Counted from the stretch's first letter, positions 27,303 to 35,866 are shown. The stretch: DNA of 64,000 nt from Candidatus Celerinatantimonas neptuna (GCA_911810475.1 OU461276.1:3101501-3165500); one strand, 5' to 3'. Made by a program: numbers and translations. The notes: a model not told the origin generated them from the sequence alone.

Positions 27303-28482
27303 CCCATCGATCCTCCGTTTAATTGACGAAGGTTTTGATGTGGAAATTGTGAACCAACATTTGTTGGTTCATTCCATCCCTTATATTAATTCATCAGGTA
27401 TTATTGAATTTGGTGTTTTTGCTTGTTCTTATAATGGTATGGGAGAGCAGGATACAAGACCTAAAGACCATACAATGTGGTTCCAAGGAAACAAGCCTTT
27501 TATGAGTACCGGACGGGAAATGTCTCAGGTAATAAATCACTCTAATTCACGGCAATTGTTCCAGGGCTTTACTGTTCAGCACTACCTATCCAATAAACCT
27601 AACGGACAGCCATTCACTAACTTCTATGACAAAGTCGTGCACTATCATACTTTGTTTATTAGTCAGGTAAGAACTATTGAGCCTAATGCCGATGCCAGAA
27701 TAGGGCGAATTCACCGAGAGCGTGACGGCAGATCAGTTTTCCAAGATCCGGATACGGCTTCATCCAGGGTTGGCATTACGGCAATTAGTCAGAAATTAGA
27801 AGGTGATAAAGTTGCTATTATCGGGCTTGGAGGGACAGGAAGTTACATATTAGATCAGCTTGCCAAAACACCCGTAAGTTCCATTCTCCTATGTGATGGA
27901 GATACTTTGGAACCTCATAATGCTTTTCGTTCCCCAGGAGCGATTGCATTTGAAGAATTGGAGAAGAAGCCTAAAAAAGTTGAGTACTATCAGGCTTTGT
28001 ATTCGCAAATGCACAAAAATATTTGTATTACTGATAAATTTATCAATTCTGATAATGTATCGATACTGAAAGATTGTGATTTTATTTTTCTTGCTATTGA
28101 TAGTGGAAGTGCCAGAAAGATATTGACCGATTCTCTTGTGGAAATGGGTATCCCTTTCATCGATGTTGGGCTTGGAATTGAACGTCTTGAGTTAGAAGAT
28201 GGTGACGTAGTATTGCGTGGGAGTTGTCGTGTTACGTTAGCAACTCCGGAAAAGCATGAACATTTATCCAAGCATCTGGTTTTTAAAGATGACGATCCGG
28301 ATGAGGCTATTTATAAGAGCAATATTCAGGTTGCTGATATGAACGGGATAAATGCTATGCTGGCTGTAGGAGTATGGAAGCAATATAAATTATTTTATCA
28401 TGGTGACTGTAACGAACCCCATAATATTATATATACGCAACCCTTTCAGTCTATTTCAAGGAGTGAAGAGTTATGCGAGTAA
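27277..28482 (+). CDS. DUF6791-ThiF protein (E2-like/E1-like enzyme of Ubl pathway)
   Basis: A 401-residue two-domain protein. Residues about 8-145 match the DUF6791 domain (NPSILRLIDEGFDVEIVNQ, LLVHSIPYINSSG, then a VQHYLSNKP motif), thought to be E2-like. Residues about 165-400 form an E1/ThiF/MoeB adenylation domain: GLGGTGSY at 183-190, CDGD at 206-209, AFRSPGA, FLAIDSGSARK and GSCRVT with Cys317, a candidate catalytic cysteine. ThiF-type enzymes adenylate the C-terminus of a ubiquitin-like protein. GGGGTGA precedes ATG. It overlaps the Ubl gene by 26 bp and the DUF6527 gene by 10 bp. The domain name comes from recalled similarity; the E1 motifs are seen directly. Confidence 0.85.
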   Translation: MSTKLTDLNPSILRLIDEGFDVEIVNQHLLVHSIPYINSSGIIEFGVFACSYNGMGEQDTRPKDHTMWFQGNKPFMSTGREMSQVINHSNSRQLFQGFTVQHYLSNKPNGQPFTNFYDKVVHYHTLFISQVRTIEPNADARIGRIHRERDGRSVFQDPDTASSRVGITAISQKLEGDKVAIIGLGGTGSYILDQLAKTPVSSILLCDGDTLEPHNAFRSPGAIAFEELEKKPKKVEYYQALYSQMHKNICITDKFINSDNVSILKDCDFIFLAIDSGSARKILTDSLVEMGIPFIDVGLGIERLELEDGDVVLRGSCRVTLATPEKHEHLSKHLVFKDDDPDEAIYKSNIQVADMNGINAMLAVGVWKQYKLFYHGDCNEPHNIIYTQPFQSISRSEELCE

Positions 28483-28904
28483 AACAAATCACACCAGTTT
28501 TTGTTGAATTCATTCCTGACCAAATAGAAAACGGAAAGATTTATATTAGTGATGAGTATGAGATAGCAATTCACAAATGTTGCTGTGGCTGCGGCGAGGA
28601 GGTGGTAACACCTCTTTCTCCAGTAGATTGGCAATATAAAATCACATCAAATGGAGTGTCTTTATTTCCTTCTATCGGAAACTGGAAATATCGATGCCAA
28701 TCTCACTATTTTATTCGGGATAATGGAATTCTATGGGCTAAAGGAATGTCACCAGCTCAAATCAGAAGAGTAGAGCAGAAGGACATTGCTGATAAACAAA
28801 GATTCATCCAGGAACGTAATAAGAAGCGAACATACTTTGGTCTTGTAAGTTTGGTAGTGAAGTTATGGAACCTTGTGAAGTGTTTATTTAGGTTTAAGTG
28901 GTAG
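28473..28904 (+). CDS. DUF6527-family zinc-binding protein of Ubl operon
   Basis: A 143-residue protein with the DUF6527 pattern: HKCCCGCGEEVVTPLSP (residues 34-50), W-x-Y, then SLFPSIGNWKYRCQSHYFI (about 63-81). His34, Cys38, Cys40, Cys75 and His78 are candidate metal ligands. The C-terminal third is basic and amphipathic and ends LVKCLFRFKW. Such proteins are regularly the third gene of DUF6791-ThiF operons; a deconjugating or ligase role has been proposed for partners in these operons, but I cannot assign either from sequence. AAGGAG precedes the ATG, which lies inside the E1 gene. Confidence 0.78.
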   Translation: MRVKQITPVFVEFIPDQIENGKIYISDEYEIAIHKCCCGCGEEVVTPLSPVDWQYKITSNGVSLFPSIGNWKYRCQSHYFIRDNGILWAKGMSPAQIRRVEQKDIADKQRFIQERNKKRTYFGLVSLVVKLWNLVKCLFRFKW

Positions 28905-29105
28905 CAAGCATATCGAATTCAATGCTGACAGTTCGTGCGCAGTATTATTTTAAAACGTTTAGTGTCCAAAAATGACTTACAACCAGTATAGTATGATACT
29001 TTAATACTCAGTTGTAGTTGGTAGTAGCAATTAGTATGAATCTTTATTTCTCTTCTACAGTAAGTTTACTATTAATATAGAATCATATTTCTTCAGCAAT
29101 TAGGA

Positions 29106-30331
29106 GACTGTAACTAATTTTGTGTAACTGCCTATCAAAATATATTCTATTGAGAATTAAGGATAGGTAGATGCAAATGAACAAAAAAGAACTGGAAGCC
29201 TTCGCAAAAGAAGCCGCCAAAGGCATTAAAACGCCAGAGGATCTCAACGAATTTAGCCAAATGCTAAAGAAGATTACTGTTGAAGCGGCACTAAACGCAG
29301 AGATGGATGAGCACCTAGGTTACGAGAGACACCAAAAGTCCACCTCAACAAATAGCCGCAATGGTAAAAACAGCAAGCGTATTAAGACGGAAGATGGTGA
29401 GTTCGAGCTGGATACGCCTCGTGACCGTGAAGGCTCTTTTGAACCTAAGCTGGTCAAAAAGCACCAATCCCGCTTTACTTCTATGGACGATAAAATCCTA
29501 TGGCTCTACGCGCAAGGTATGAGTACCCGTGACATCGTCAATGCCTTCGATGAATGGTACGGTGCCGAGATATCTCCAACACTGGTATCACGCGTTACCA
29601 ATGCGGTCATTGAGCAAGTGACTGAATGGCAAGCACGCCCTTTGGATGCCATCTACCCCATTGTGTATCTTGATTGTATTGTGTTGAAAATCCGCCAAGA
29701 TAAACGCGTCATCAATAAATCGATCTTCTTGGCACTCGGTATCAACACTGAAGGTCATAAAGAACTCATGGGCATGTGGATTGCGGAGAACGAAGGTGCG
29801 AAGTTCTGGCTCAACGTCCTCACTGAGCTCCAGCAGCGCGGCGTAGAAGATATTCTCATCGCTTGTGTTGATGGTCTAAAAGGCTTCCCAGAAGCCATCA
29901 ATGCCGTTTTCCCACAAACCAACATCCAACTGTGCATCGTACACATGGTACGCAACTCATTGAAATATGTATCATGGAAAGACTATAAAGCAGTGACGGC
30001 GGATTTAAAGCGAGTTTACCGCTCAGCAACGGAAGAAGAAGCCTTGCTAGAATTAGATCGTTTCGGCGACATCTGGGACGATCAATACCCACAAATTACC
30101 AAATCGTGGCGCAATCACTGGCATAACCTCAATACGCTGTTTAGTTACCCTGACGATATCCGCAAAGCGCTCTACACAACGAACGCGATTGAATCACTAA
30201 ACAGTGTCATTCGTAGAGCCATTAAAAAACGTAAAGTCTTCCCAAGCGATGAGTAGATTTATTATTGAGTTCGAGGAACGTCTCGAAAAGCACCTCAACT
30301 AAATGGTAGTTACACAGAATCTGTTACAGGG
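29106..30331 (+). mobile_element. IS256-family element with internal deletion
   Basis: Imperfect inverted ends CTGTAACTAATTTTGTGTAACT (from 29108) and the complement of AGTTACACAGAATCTGTTACAG (ending 30329) enclose an IS256-type transposase that lacks an internal C-terminal segment. No target duplication could be recognised. The right end lies a few bases before the ATG of the next gene. Confidence 0.8.
29171..30302 (+). pseudogene. IS256-family transposase, internally deleted
   Basis: Residues 1-361 are a clear mutator-type (IS256) transposase: N-terminal LGYERHQKS, the DDE residues around YLDCIVLKI and CVDGLKGFPEAI, and TTNAIESLNSVIRRAIKKRKVFPSDE, where the frame stops. A few bases on, in another frame, MSRFIIEFEERLEKHLN encodes the normal C-terminus, so about 30 codons between PSD and MSRF have been deleted with a shift. 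Full-length members have about 400 residues. Probably inactive. Confidence 0.88.
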
Positions 30332-30334
30332 TCA

Positions 30335-30934
30335 ATGAAAGAACTTATTGTGTTTTTAAGCTTTTTTCAATATGTCCCTTATTTTATCTCTTTATGTCGT
30401 GGGCAATCTTTGCCATCTGTGAGTGGTTGGTTTTGCTTTGCTATGTCTCTCTTTGTCACCATGATTGCCTCCATTTCATTAGGAACGTACAGTATTCTGA
30501 TTGCCTGTGGATTAAGTTTTTTGTGCCAAGTATCGATTATTGTTGTAGGCCTTATACGAGGTGTAGCATTAAAGCCAGATAGAGTAGAGCAGTTTATTTT
30601 GTGCTTCGTATGCTTGAGTATTTTATTGTGGTTTTTCACCGGACAGGCATCCCTAGCTATCTACCTGAATATTTTGGTTGATGTCTTGGGAACCGCGATG
30701 ATCTTAAAAAAATTAAGCCATCTTCCTGCGACTGAATCCCCGTCAACGTGGTTGATCGGTACGCTAGGCTCAGGGCTCGCTGTTTGGTATTTCTATGCAG
30801 AAAGTGGTGCTAGTTTCTACTACCTTATAACGGTATTTTTATCCAACTTATCGGTCTTCTTGTTGATTTTATTACAAGGGATACGCATTCGAATGAAACC
30901 TGGAGATAACGACGTTACAAATTCGATTGAATAA
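30335..30934 (+). CDS. Multi-pass membrane protein of unknown function
   Basis: A 199-residue, strongly hydrophobic protein with about seven predicted membrane segments (ELIVFLSFFQYVPYFISL, then WFCFAMSLFVTMIASI, ILIACGLSFLCQVSIIVVG and so on). The start YVPYFISLCRGQSLPSVSGW recalls PQ-loop/SWEET-like small membrane proteins, but the match is weak. The ATG lies directly behind the IS256 right end and lacks a Shine-Dalgarno; the frame stays open into the IS end, so the true 5' end may have been cut off. Function not recognised. Confidence 0.5.
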   Translation: MKELIVFLSFFQYVPYFISLCRGQSLPSVSGWFCFAMSLFVTMIASISLGTYSILIACGLSFLCQVSIIVVGLIRGVALKPDRVEQFILCFVCLSILLWFFTGQASLAIYLNILVDVLGTAMILKKLSHLPATESPSTWLIGTLGSGLAVWYFYAESGASFYYLITVFLSNLSVFLLILLQGIRIRMKPGDNDVTNSIE

Positions 30935-31007
30935 AATTTAGTAGGTTATATATATTGTCGCTGTTCTAAAATAAACTAGGATATCCACCGTATGAGCCAA
31001 ATAAACC

Positions 31008-31237
31008 AGGCCACCCACTGCATGAGCCTAGTGATAGCAAGGGACTATGATTTTTTTAAATCCAGAATAATTTATGGGTCCTTTGCCAGAAGATGCTTAG
31101 TACATTATTGTTCTGGGTGTCTTGGAACAATCTTCTTTCTAGATAAAACTCCTCATATATTTATAATTTACTATATCAATCATTCAGCCTAAATTGCCCA
31201 TGCGTTGATATCATTGGCTTCATGAGGTGGGTGGCCT
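31008..31237. repeat. MITE-like element with 21-bp inverted ends (dispersed repeat copy B)
   Basis: The ends AGGCCACCCACTGCATGAGCC (31008) and GGCTTCATGAGGTGGGTGGCCT (31216-31237) are near-perfect inverted repeats around 190 bp of non-coding, A+T-rich DNA. The left 54 bp match copy A at 24718. A partial third piece, TAGGATATCCACCGTATGAG, lies just left at 30978-30997. It truncates the frame that follows. Confidence 0.55.
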
Positions 31238-31771
31238 GATGATTTTTGTAAGGAAGATACAGTCGTAAAAATCCCGGGAGTCAGTGCTTCTCCGGCTCAC
31301 AGCATGTTTCCTGACTCTGAATCACTGGTCATGCATTTAACAGCAGCTTTGCTGTCCTCGGCAGGGATTCAGGTGCTAAAAAAATTAAAGGCCAATGGTC
31401 TGGGTTCTCCGAATACTGTCGGTGTTTTTTCGAAATCAGCCGTGCTGGCCGTTGCCGGTGTGGATCTTGGGGAACCAGTCACCATGATCAATCGAACCTT
31501 GGAAGTCGATACGAGTCAGCCAAGAGATCATACCGGTCGTTACCCGGCAACAGGTCGTATTATTGAAAAGTATCATAATGTCAATCACATCGTTGTCGTG
31601 TTAGGTCACAGAGATAGTGGAGAGTTAAACGTCATTACCTGCTTTCCGTCGGCCCAAACGACGCAGCAATCAATCGGCACAATCACCAGCGATAAACAGG
31701 ACATCGCTGAACTTGAGTTTGGTATCCATACACTAGTGGACATCGATAAAAATATCGTTTTGTATTGGTAA
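31238..31771 (+). pseudogene. 5'-truncated frame, possible toxin C-terminal domain
   Basis: The frame is open from the very end of the MITE-like repeat (DDFCKEDTVVKIPGVSASP...) to a stop at 31769-31771; an internal ATG at 31304 would give 155 residues but has no Shine-Dalgarno. The latter half, GRYPATGRIIEKYHNVNHIVVVLGHRDSG followed by ELNVITCFPS, resembles BECR/barnase-type toxin domains, where a strand ending VIT-A/C-FP is common, with His and Arg candidates. I read it as the 3' part of a larger polymorphic-toxin-like gene cut by the repeat. Family assignment is tentative. Confidence 0.4.
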
Positions 31772-31917
31772 TCACGAGTGCACGACAATGGATGAATCGC
31801 TGTAACTATTCAGCCAAAAGCTGTTGACACGGTTCAAGACTCAATCGGTAAAGTTGTCGTTTCTGAGAAGGTCGGTCTTAAACAATCATAAGATGTTGTT
31901 CAAAACTAAGTGAAGTC

Positions 31918-31945
31918 AGAGCCACTGCGTTTTGTGGCTCTTTTT
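31918..31945 (+). terminator. Terminator behind a lost gene
   Basis: AGAGCCAC / GTGGCTCT stem with an 8-nt loop, running into TTTTT. Confidence 0.85.
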
Positions 31946-31965
31946 GTGGTCCGAGCATATGTACC

Positions 31966-32134
31966 ATTTAAACCGTTTGGAGATGGAATCCGGATATACA
32001 ATCAAATGGTTTCGGTAACCGCAAATCAATCCCTTTCAAAGGCAATCTATAGAGACCCTCCTGATTCTCAATCATTCACAATTTAAACCGTTTGGAAATG
32101 GAATCTGGAGATGGAATCAAATGGTATTGTAACC
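31966..32134 (+). repeat. Direct repeat pair of about 54 bp
   Basis: 31966-32020 and 32081-32134 share ATTTAAACCGTTTGG-A/G-ATGGAATC, then ATCAAATGGT and GTAACC, differing at several positions. Spacing is 115 bp. In one frame both read FKPFG-G-GI...NQMV, suggesting remains of a repeated coding unit. Confidence 0.6.
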
Positions 32135-32370
32135 CTCCCCAAAACAAACCGTATTTAATGCAATATGGTAAATCCGGATTTGGCTTGATCGATAATCTGA
32201 TCCTCATCGATTCTCAATCAAGTGGTTTTGCTGCGACATATTGGTTACACATAAGCGCATTTGGCATGGAACTGAGGGGATAGAGTCGGGGAAGTGTTGC
32301 CGTATTCTGGCGGGCTGTTGCTATAAATAAATTTTGCTATAAATATGCTATAAATAAAAAAACAAAGAAA

Positions 32371-32402
32371 AAGGAGTTAGGTAAAAAATTACCTAACTCC
32401 TT
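32371..32402 (-). terminator. Terminator downstream of tRNA fragment
   Basis: A perfect 14-bp stem AAGGAGTTAGGTAA / TTACCTAACTCCTT with a 4-nt loop; read on the minus strand it is followed by TTTCTTTGTTTTTTT. It lies nine bases beyond the CCA of the tRNA fragment, where a tRNA terminator is expected. Confidence 0.85.
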
Positions 32403-32410
32403 GATTTATA

Positions 32411-32457
32411 TGGTGGCCTTCCGGGACTCGAACCCAGGACCTGCCGATTAAAAGTCG
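32411..32457 (-). pseudogene. 3' fragment of a tRNA gene (UUU anticodon loop), probable attachment-site remnant
   Basis: Read on the minus strand, CGACTTTTAATCG is an anticodon arm with loop CTTTTAA (anticodon UUU, lysine), followed by a variable region, a T arm with GGTTCGAGTCC, an acceptor strand AAGGCCA and encoded CCA. The 5' half is missing: no D arm or complementary acceptor strand precedes it. A 3' tRNA piece of about 47 bp with its terminator is the usual trace of site-specific integration into a tRNA gene. No integrase gene or intact partner tRNA lies in the window. Confidence 0.55.
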
Positions 32458-32649
32458 CCTGTAAGTCTCAGGTTTCTATAACTAATCGAAATAAAGCAAG
32501 TTAAAACCATTATGAAAAAGATGGTGTTAAAGAAAAATATGATTGTTTAAAAGTGATTCGTAGAAACGGGTAGAACCCGGTCAGTTTAGCAAGTGCTTCG
32601 AGTTCTTTTTATTCGTAGCGACCTGTCTCAAATCCTAAATGGATGGGGG

Positions 32650-32678
32650 GATAGGCAGTTACTCAGATTTCGTTACAG
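32650..32678 (-). repeat. Orphan IS256-type terminal inverted repeat
   Basis: GATAGGCAGTTACTCAGATT followed by TCGTTACAG matches, in inverse orientation, the left end of the IS256 element at 29108-29135 with a few substitutions. No transposase is attached, so this is the scar of a deleted copy. Confidence 0.5.
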
Positions 32679-32752
32679 CCTCTAAAATCTCAGGGCCAGC
32701 AATTCCTCGCTGGCTCCTACAACAGCATTGAATAAACTGCCAAATGCTGAGC

Positions 32753-33175
32753 TTACCAGGCCATGGTTCTTGTATGGTCTTTGAATAGCTGGGCCCCTGT
32801 CATATCGGGGTTTCCTTTTTTCAGCCCTTTAATCAGGTCTTTTTCACTGACTCCATAATATTTCATACAGGTTGGACACACGATGACTTTGCCCTTGTGA
32901 GCGACAATTTCATGAAGTAGTTTTTGTTGTTTTTTATAGTTGAGTGCATTTTTTTTCGAGGCAAGTTGTACGCTGGTGTCATTTAAAAAGATGGTGACGG
33001 CATGACCCCGTTCCTGTTGGGAAAGGCCAAATCCAATTGCCATTGTTGCACGGTGACTATTCGAACTGGTTAAATTGATAAATAACGGATCTGTATTCGC
33101 GGCCAAAGCAAATGTTGATGTTACACCAAAGAATAACAACACTACTCCCATTAAGCAGAGTTTGAAGCATCGCAT
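32753..33175 (-). CDS. Secreted DsrE-family protein
   Basis: A 140-residue protein with a signal peptide (hydrophobic residues about 5-26, then ALAA) and a DsrE-like fold: PLFINLTSSNSHRATMAIGFG at the start of the mature part and VIVCPTCMKYYGV near residues 97-109, where the CPTC cysteines may bind sulfur or metal. Periplasmic DsrE-like proteins are common but of uncertain function. GAGGGA precedes the ATG. It stands alone between the tRNA fragment and a long intergenic region. Confidence 0.75.
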   Translation of the reverse strand: MRCFKLCLMGVVLLFFGVTSTFALAANTDPLFINLTSSNSHRATMAIGFGLSQQERGHAVTIFLNDTSVQLASKKNALNYKKQQKLLHEIVAHKGKVIVCPTCMKYYGVSEKDLIKGLKKGNPDMTGAQLFKDHTRTMAW

Positions 33176-33809
33176 ATATTGTCCCTCGCGTCGTGCTAAT
33201 CAAATGTAGAAAAAACTGATATCGTAAGTCGTAAAAATTTGCCTCTAATATAGATTTTCAAAATCAAACAGCGAGGCAAATCAACACTTTTTCAAGTTTA
33301 GTTGATAAATCACGAAGTATGCTTTGAGATTACAGATGGATGTGACAGGTTAAGGGCAGGGCAGATCGTAAGGGGGATGTTTATGACAGAGTGCTGGCTC
33401 ATAGGCCCATTCTGTTTAAGTGAATTGAACACCCGATGAACCAACTTTTATACGTTGTTAATTTATGTTGCGGTTGGGTTCATCTGTAATCAGATTGCTT
33501 ACGCGGTTTGGTGCATGCGCTCTTTTCATCAGAATCAATGGCATCGCCCTATCACTGTTCGTAGAGGATATGGCGTCCTTGGCATTTTTTACAGAAAACG
33601 ATTTGTTTAGTAAACATATCGTTTCTATATGATTGAACGGTGATGATACTCACCTAAATAGTGCCGTTATAACGCTCAATGAACCTTCAGATTAAACAGA
33701 CTGACAATTTGTAGGGGCGAGCTTTTCAAAGTATTATTATTTGTTTGTTAATCAAATAGAATGCGCTAGATTCTTGATATCAGAGGTTGTCTGGAGAGCA
33801 AACAGTCTG
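33176..33809. other. Long intergenic region upstream of ROK pseudogene
   Basis: 634 bp with no supported gene. The main feature is the palindrome at 33596-33624. GGAGAG occurs about ten bases before the TTG at 33810. Confidence 0.5.
33596..33624. promoter_or_regulatory. Operator-like palindrome upstream of ROK/LacI genes
   Basis: AAACGAT-T-TGTTTAGTAAACA-T-ATCGTTT is a 29-bp dyad, perfect except for the T/T pair. The core resembles LacI-family operators, and a LacI-type regulator gene lies 1.1 kb downstream, so autoregulation of this sugar locus is plausible. Confidence 0.5.
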
Positions 33810-34718
33810 TTGAATATTGGGTTAGATATCGGTGGCACCAAGATGGAAATTCAGGTTTTGGACTCATCGGGGGGAAGTGATTTTTAAACATCGTGAATCA
33901 ACCTGTAAAAGCAGCTTTTCCTCTTTTGTCGAACAGATCATTGAAATGATCAGCCTTGCTGAGAAGCAGGTTGGGCAGCCATGTAGTTTAGGCATTTGTT
34001 TGCCTGGCAGTTTGGAACCGTCGACCGGACTGATTAAAAATTCCAATATTCTGAGCATCAACCAACAGCCACTACAATAGGAACTTGAAGGAATTTTAAA
34101 GCGTCAGATTGTCATTAGTAATGATGCTAACTGTTTTACACTATCAGAATCGATGGATGGTGCAACAAAAGAAATGCACAGTGTATTTGGCGTGATCCTT
34201 GGTACCGGATGTGGTGGGGGAATGTGGTGAATCAGCAGTTGCAACAGGGAATGAATGCTAACTGTGGGGTCATGTTCCCACACTATGATGAGGCGGTGGA
34301 TGGTCCTGCACATCGTTGTTGCTGCGGGCAGTTAAACTGTATTGAGTCGTTTATCTCCGGTACGGGCATTACCTGGCAATTGCACCATCTCTATGGCCAT
34401 CATGATATTGATTCAGTGGCTTTTCTCAAAGATATTCTCTCCGGTAATGATGAGCGCGCCCGGCACTATTTAGAACTGTTTCGGAGCCAGTTGTCACGTA
34501 GTCTGGCGATGCTAGTTAACATTTTAGATCCGGATATGCTTGTGGTTGGTGGAGGGCTCTCGAATGTACCTCAACTCTTTGATGGACTGCATCATCTGAC
34601 TGGTCATTATACGTTCGGCCACTATAATAATACTCCTGTACGCACGGCCATTCATGGTGATAGTAGTGGTGTCCGTGGAGCAGCATGGTTAGGCAGACAA
34701 GCGCTCAGCGCTACTTAA
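33810..34718 (+). pseudogene. ROK-family sugar kinase, multiply disrupted
   Basis: The frame starts at TTG 33810 with NIGLDIGGTKMEIQVLDSSG (ATP-binding DxGGTK motif), needs a one-base shift in the G-run near 33870, continues LGICLPGSLEPSTGLIKNSN to a TAG at 34078-34080, goes on with VISNDANCFTLSES and ILGTGCGGG, then needs another shift near 34215 to read VNQQLQQG and the ROK zinc motif CCCGQLNCIESFISGTG, ending in LVVGGGLSN and RGAAWLG. Repaired, it gives about 300 residues like Mak/NagK-type fructokinases or GlcNAc kinases. Three separate lesions make it a true pseudogene. Confidence 0.88.
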
Positions 34719-34747
34719 TGCCAATACAATGAGGGAGAAATTACTTC

Positions 34748-35740
34748 ATGGCTAAGTCGGTCAGAATCAGGGATATTGCTGACATTTCCGGTTTTTCGGC
34801 TGGAGCCGTATCCCGTGCCCTGAAAGGGCAACCGGGTATCGGTGTTAAGCCTCGCGAGCATATTATTCAGGTCGCTCAAAAACTGGGGTACGACTTTTCC
34901 CGACTTCAGACCGATAAAATTCAACGTGTTCTGTTTATTTTGCATCAGCAGCATAACATCACCATGTCACTTTCTTTTTATACGTCCTTACTGATGGACG
35001 TTGAAGAATCCTGTCGTGAACATAATATTGCGTTGAGTTTTCTGGTGTTAGGGCCAGGTGATGATGTTGAGAAAAAGATCCGTCAGCATAATCCGAATGC
35101 GTTACTGATCGTCGGTTATCTTGAACCGGAAATGCTCCTTGCTCTGCGTCAATTGTGCTTGCCTGTTGCCCTGGTGGATTTAGTTTCACAAGGGATGAAT
35201 TCTGTTAATCCAGATAATTTTCGGGGTGGTTATCTGGCGACCCGGCATCTGATCGATATTGGTCGTAAACGTATTGCCTTTTTGGTTAGTAGCCTGTCAC
35301 ATTATAGTATCCAGCAACGGGAAAAAGGTTATCGTCAGGCACTGTTTGATGCTGGTATTTTGATGCCACCCGATTATGAAGCGATCGCACCGTTTTGTAT
35401 GGATGTTGAAGAAGCTCTTGATGTGGCAAGCCGTACACTGTTGGAGCTAACTGAACCCCCGGATGCATTGTTTGCCTATAACGATGTGGCAGCGATGATT
35501 GCGATGCGGGCTTGTAAAAATAAAGGTCTTCGTATTCCTGAAGATATTGCGGTGATCGGTTTCGATAATATCGACAGTGCTGCTCTGGCAACGCCGCCAC
35601 TTAGTACGGTTGGCGTTGAACGCCATAAACTGGGCAAAATCGGACTTGAGCTCTTGCTTTCATCTGATAAAGACCAGCACAGAACACTGGATGTTTCATT
35701 AATTGTGCGTGATAGCACTGTCAAATCTGTTAAGTCGTAA
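34748..35740 (+). CDS. LacI-family transcriptional repressor
   Basis: A 330-residue LacI/GalR regulator: N-terminal HTH VRIRDIADISGFSAGAVSRALKG (about 5-27) with hinge, then a periplasmic-binding-protein-like sugar domain including VNPDNFRGGYLATRHLIDIG and the late DDIAVIGFDN-like EDIAVIGFDNIDSA. GAGGGAG lies ten bases before the ATG. It is 29 bp behind the ROK-kinase pseudogene and most likely regulated that sugar gene; with the kinase dead it may be a remnant regulator. The sugar is unknown. Confidence 0.9.
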   Translation: MAKSVRIRDIADISGFSAGAVSRALKGQPGIGVKPREHIIQVAQKLGYDFSRLQTDKIQRVLFILHQQHNITMSLSFYTSLLMDVEESCREHNIALSFLVLGPGDDVEKKIRQHNPNALLIVGYLEPEMLLALRQLCLPVALVDLVSQGMNSVNPDNFRGGYLATRHLIDIGRKRIAFLVSSLSHYSIQQREKGYRQALFDAGILMPPDYEAIAPFCMDVEEALDVASRTLLELTEPPDALFAYNDVAAMIAMRACKNKGLRIPEDIAVIGFDNIDSAALATPPLSTVGVERHKLGKIGLELLLSSDKDQHRTLDVSLIVRDSTVKSVKS

Positions 35741-35845
35741 TTCAATGTTTTCAGATGGTTTGCCCACATTGCAACGTGCTGATGGAATGTTGCAGGCAAT
35801 AGTTTCTTTTCTGGGGGGCTTTTCAAATTTAATGAGGCAATAAAA

Positions 35846-35866
35846 AACCACCTCCGGTAGGTGGTT
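35846..35866 (-). terminator. Terminator downstream of aegA
   Basis: AACCACCT / AGGTGGTT stem with a 5-nt loop; on the minus strand it runs into TTTTTT. It may also serve the convergent LacI gene, though without a T-run on that side. Confidence 0.8.

Larger units (their letters stand above)
31772..32370. other. Non-coding region with gene debris
   Basis: No intact gene. It holds a 31-codon open piece (31796-31891) ending GKVVVSEKVGLKQS before a good terminator (31918-31945), which looks like the 3' end of a lost gene; a 54-bp direct repeat pair (31966-32020 and 32081-32134); and three copies of TGCTATAAAT near 32319-32354. Confidence 0.5.

Noticed and set aside
32092-32283. 63-codon plus-strand frame
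   Set aside because: It lies within the direct-repeat debris and lacks a ribosome-binding site or a family pattern.
32411-32457. Complete tRNA-Lys gene
   Set aside because: No D arm or 5' acceptor strand can be found on the 5' side; pairing of the anticodon stem fails after three pairs.
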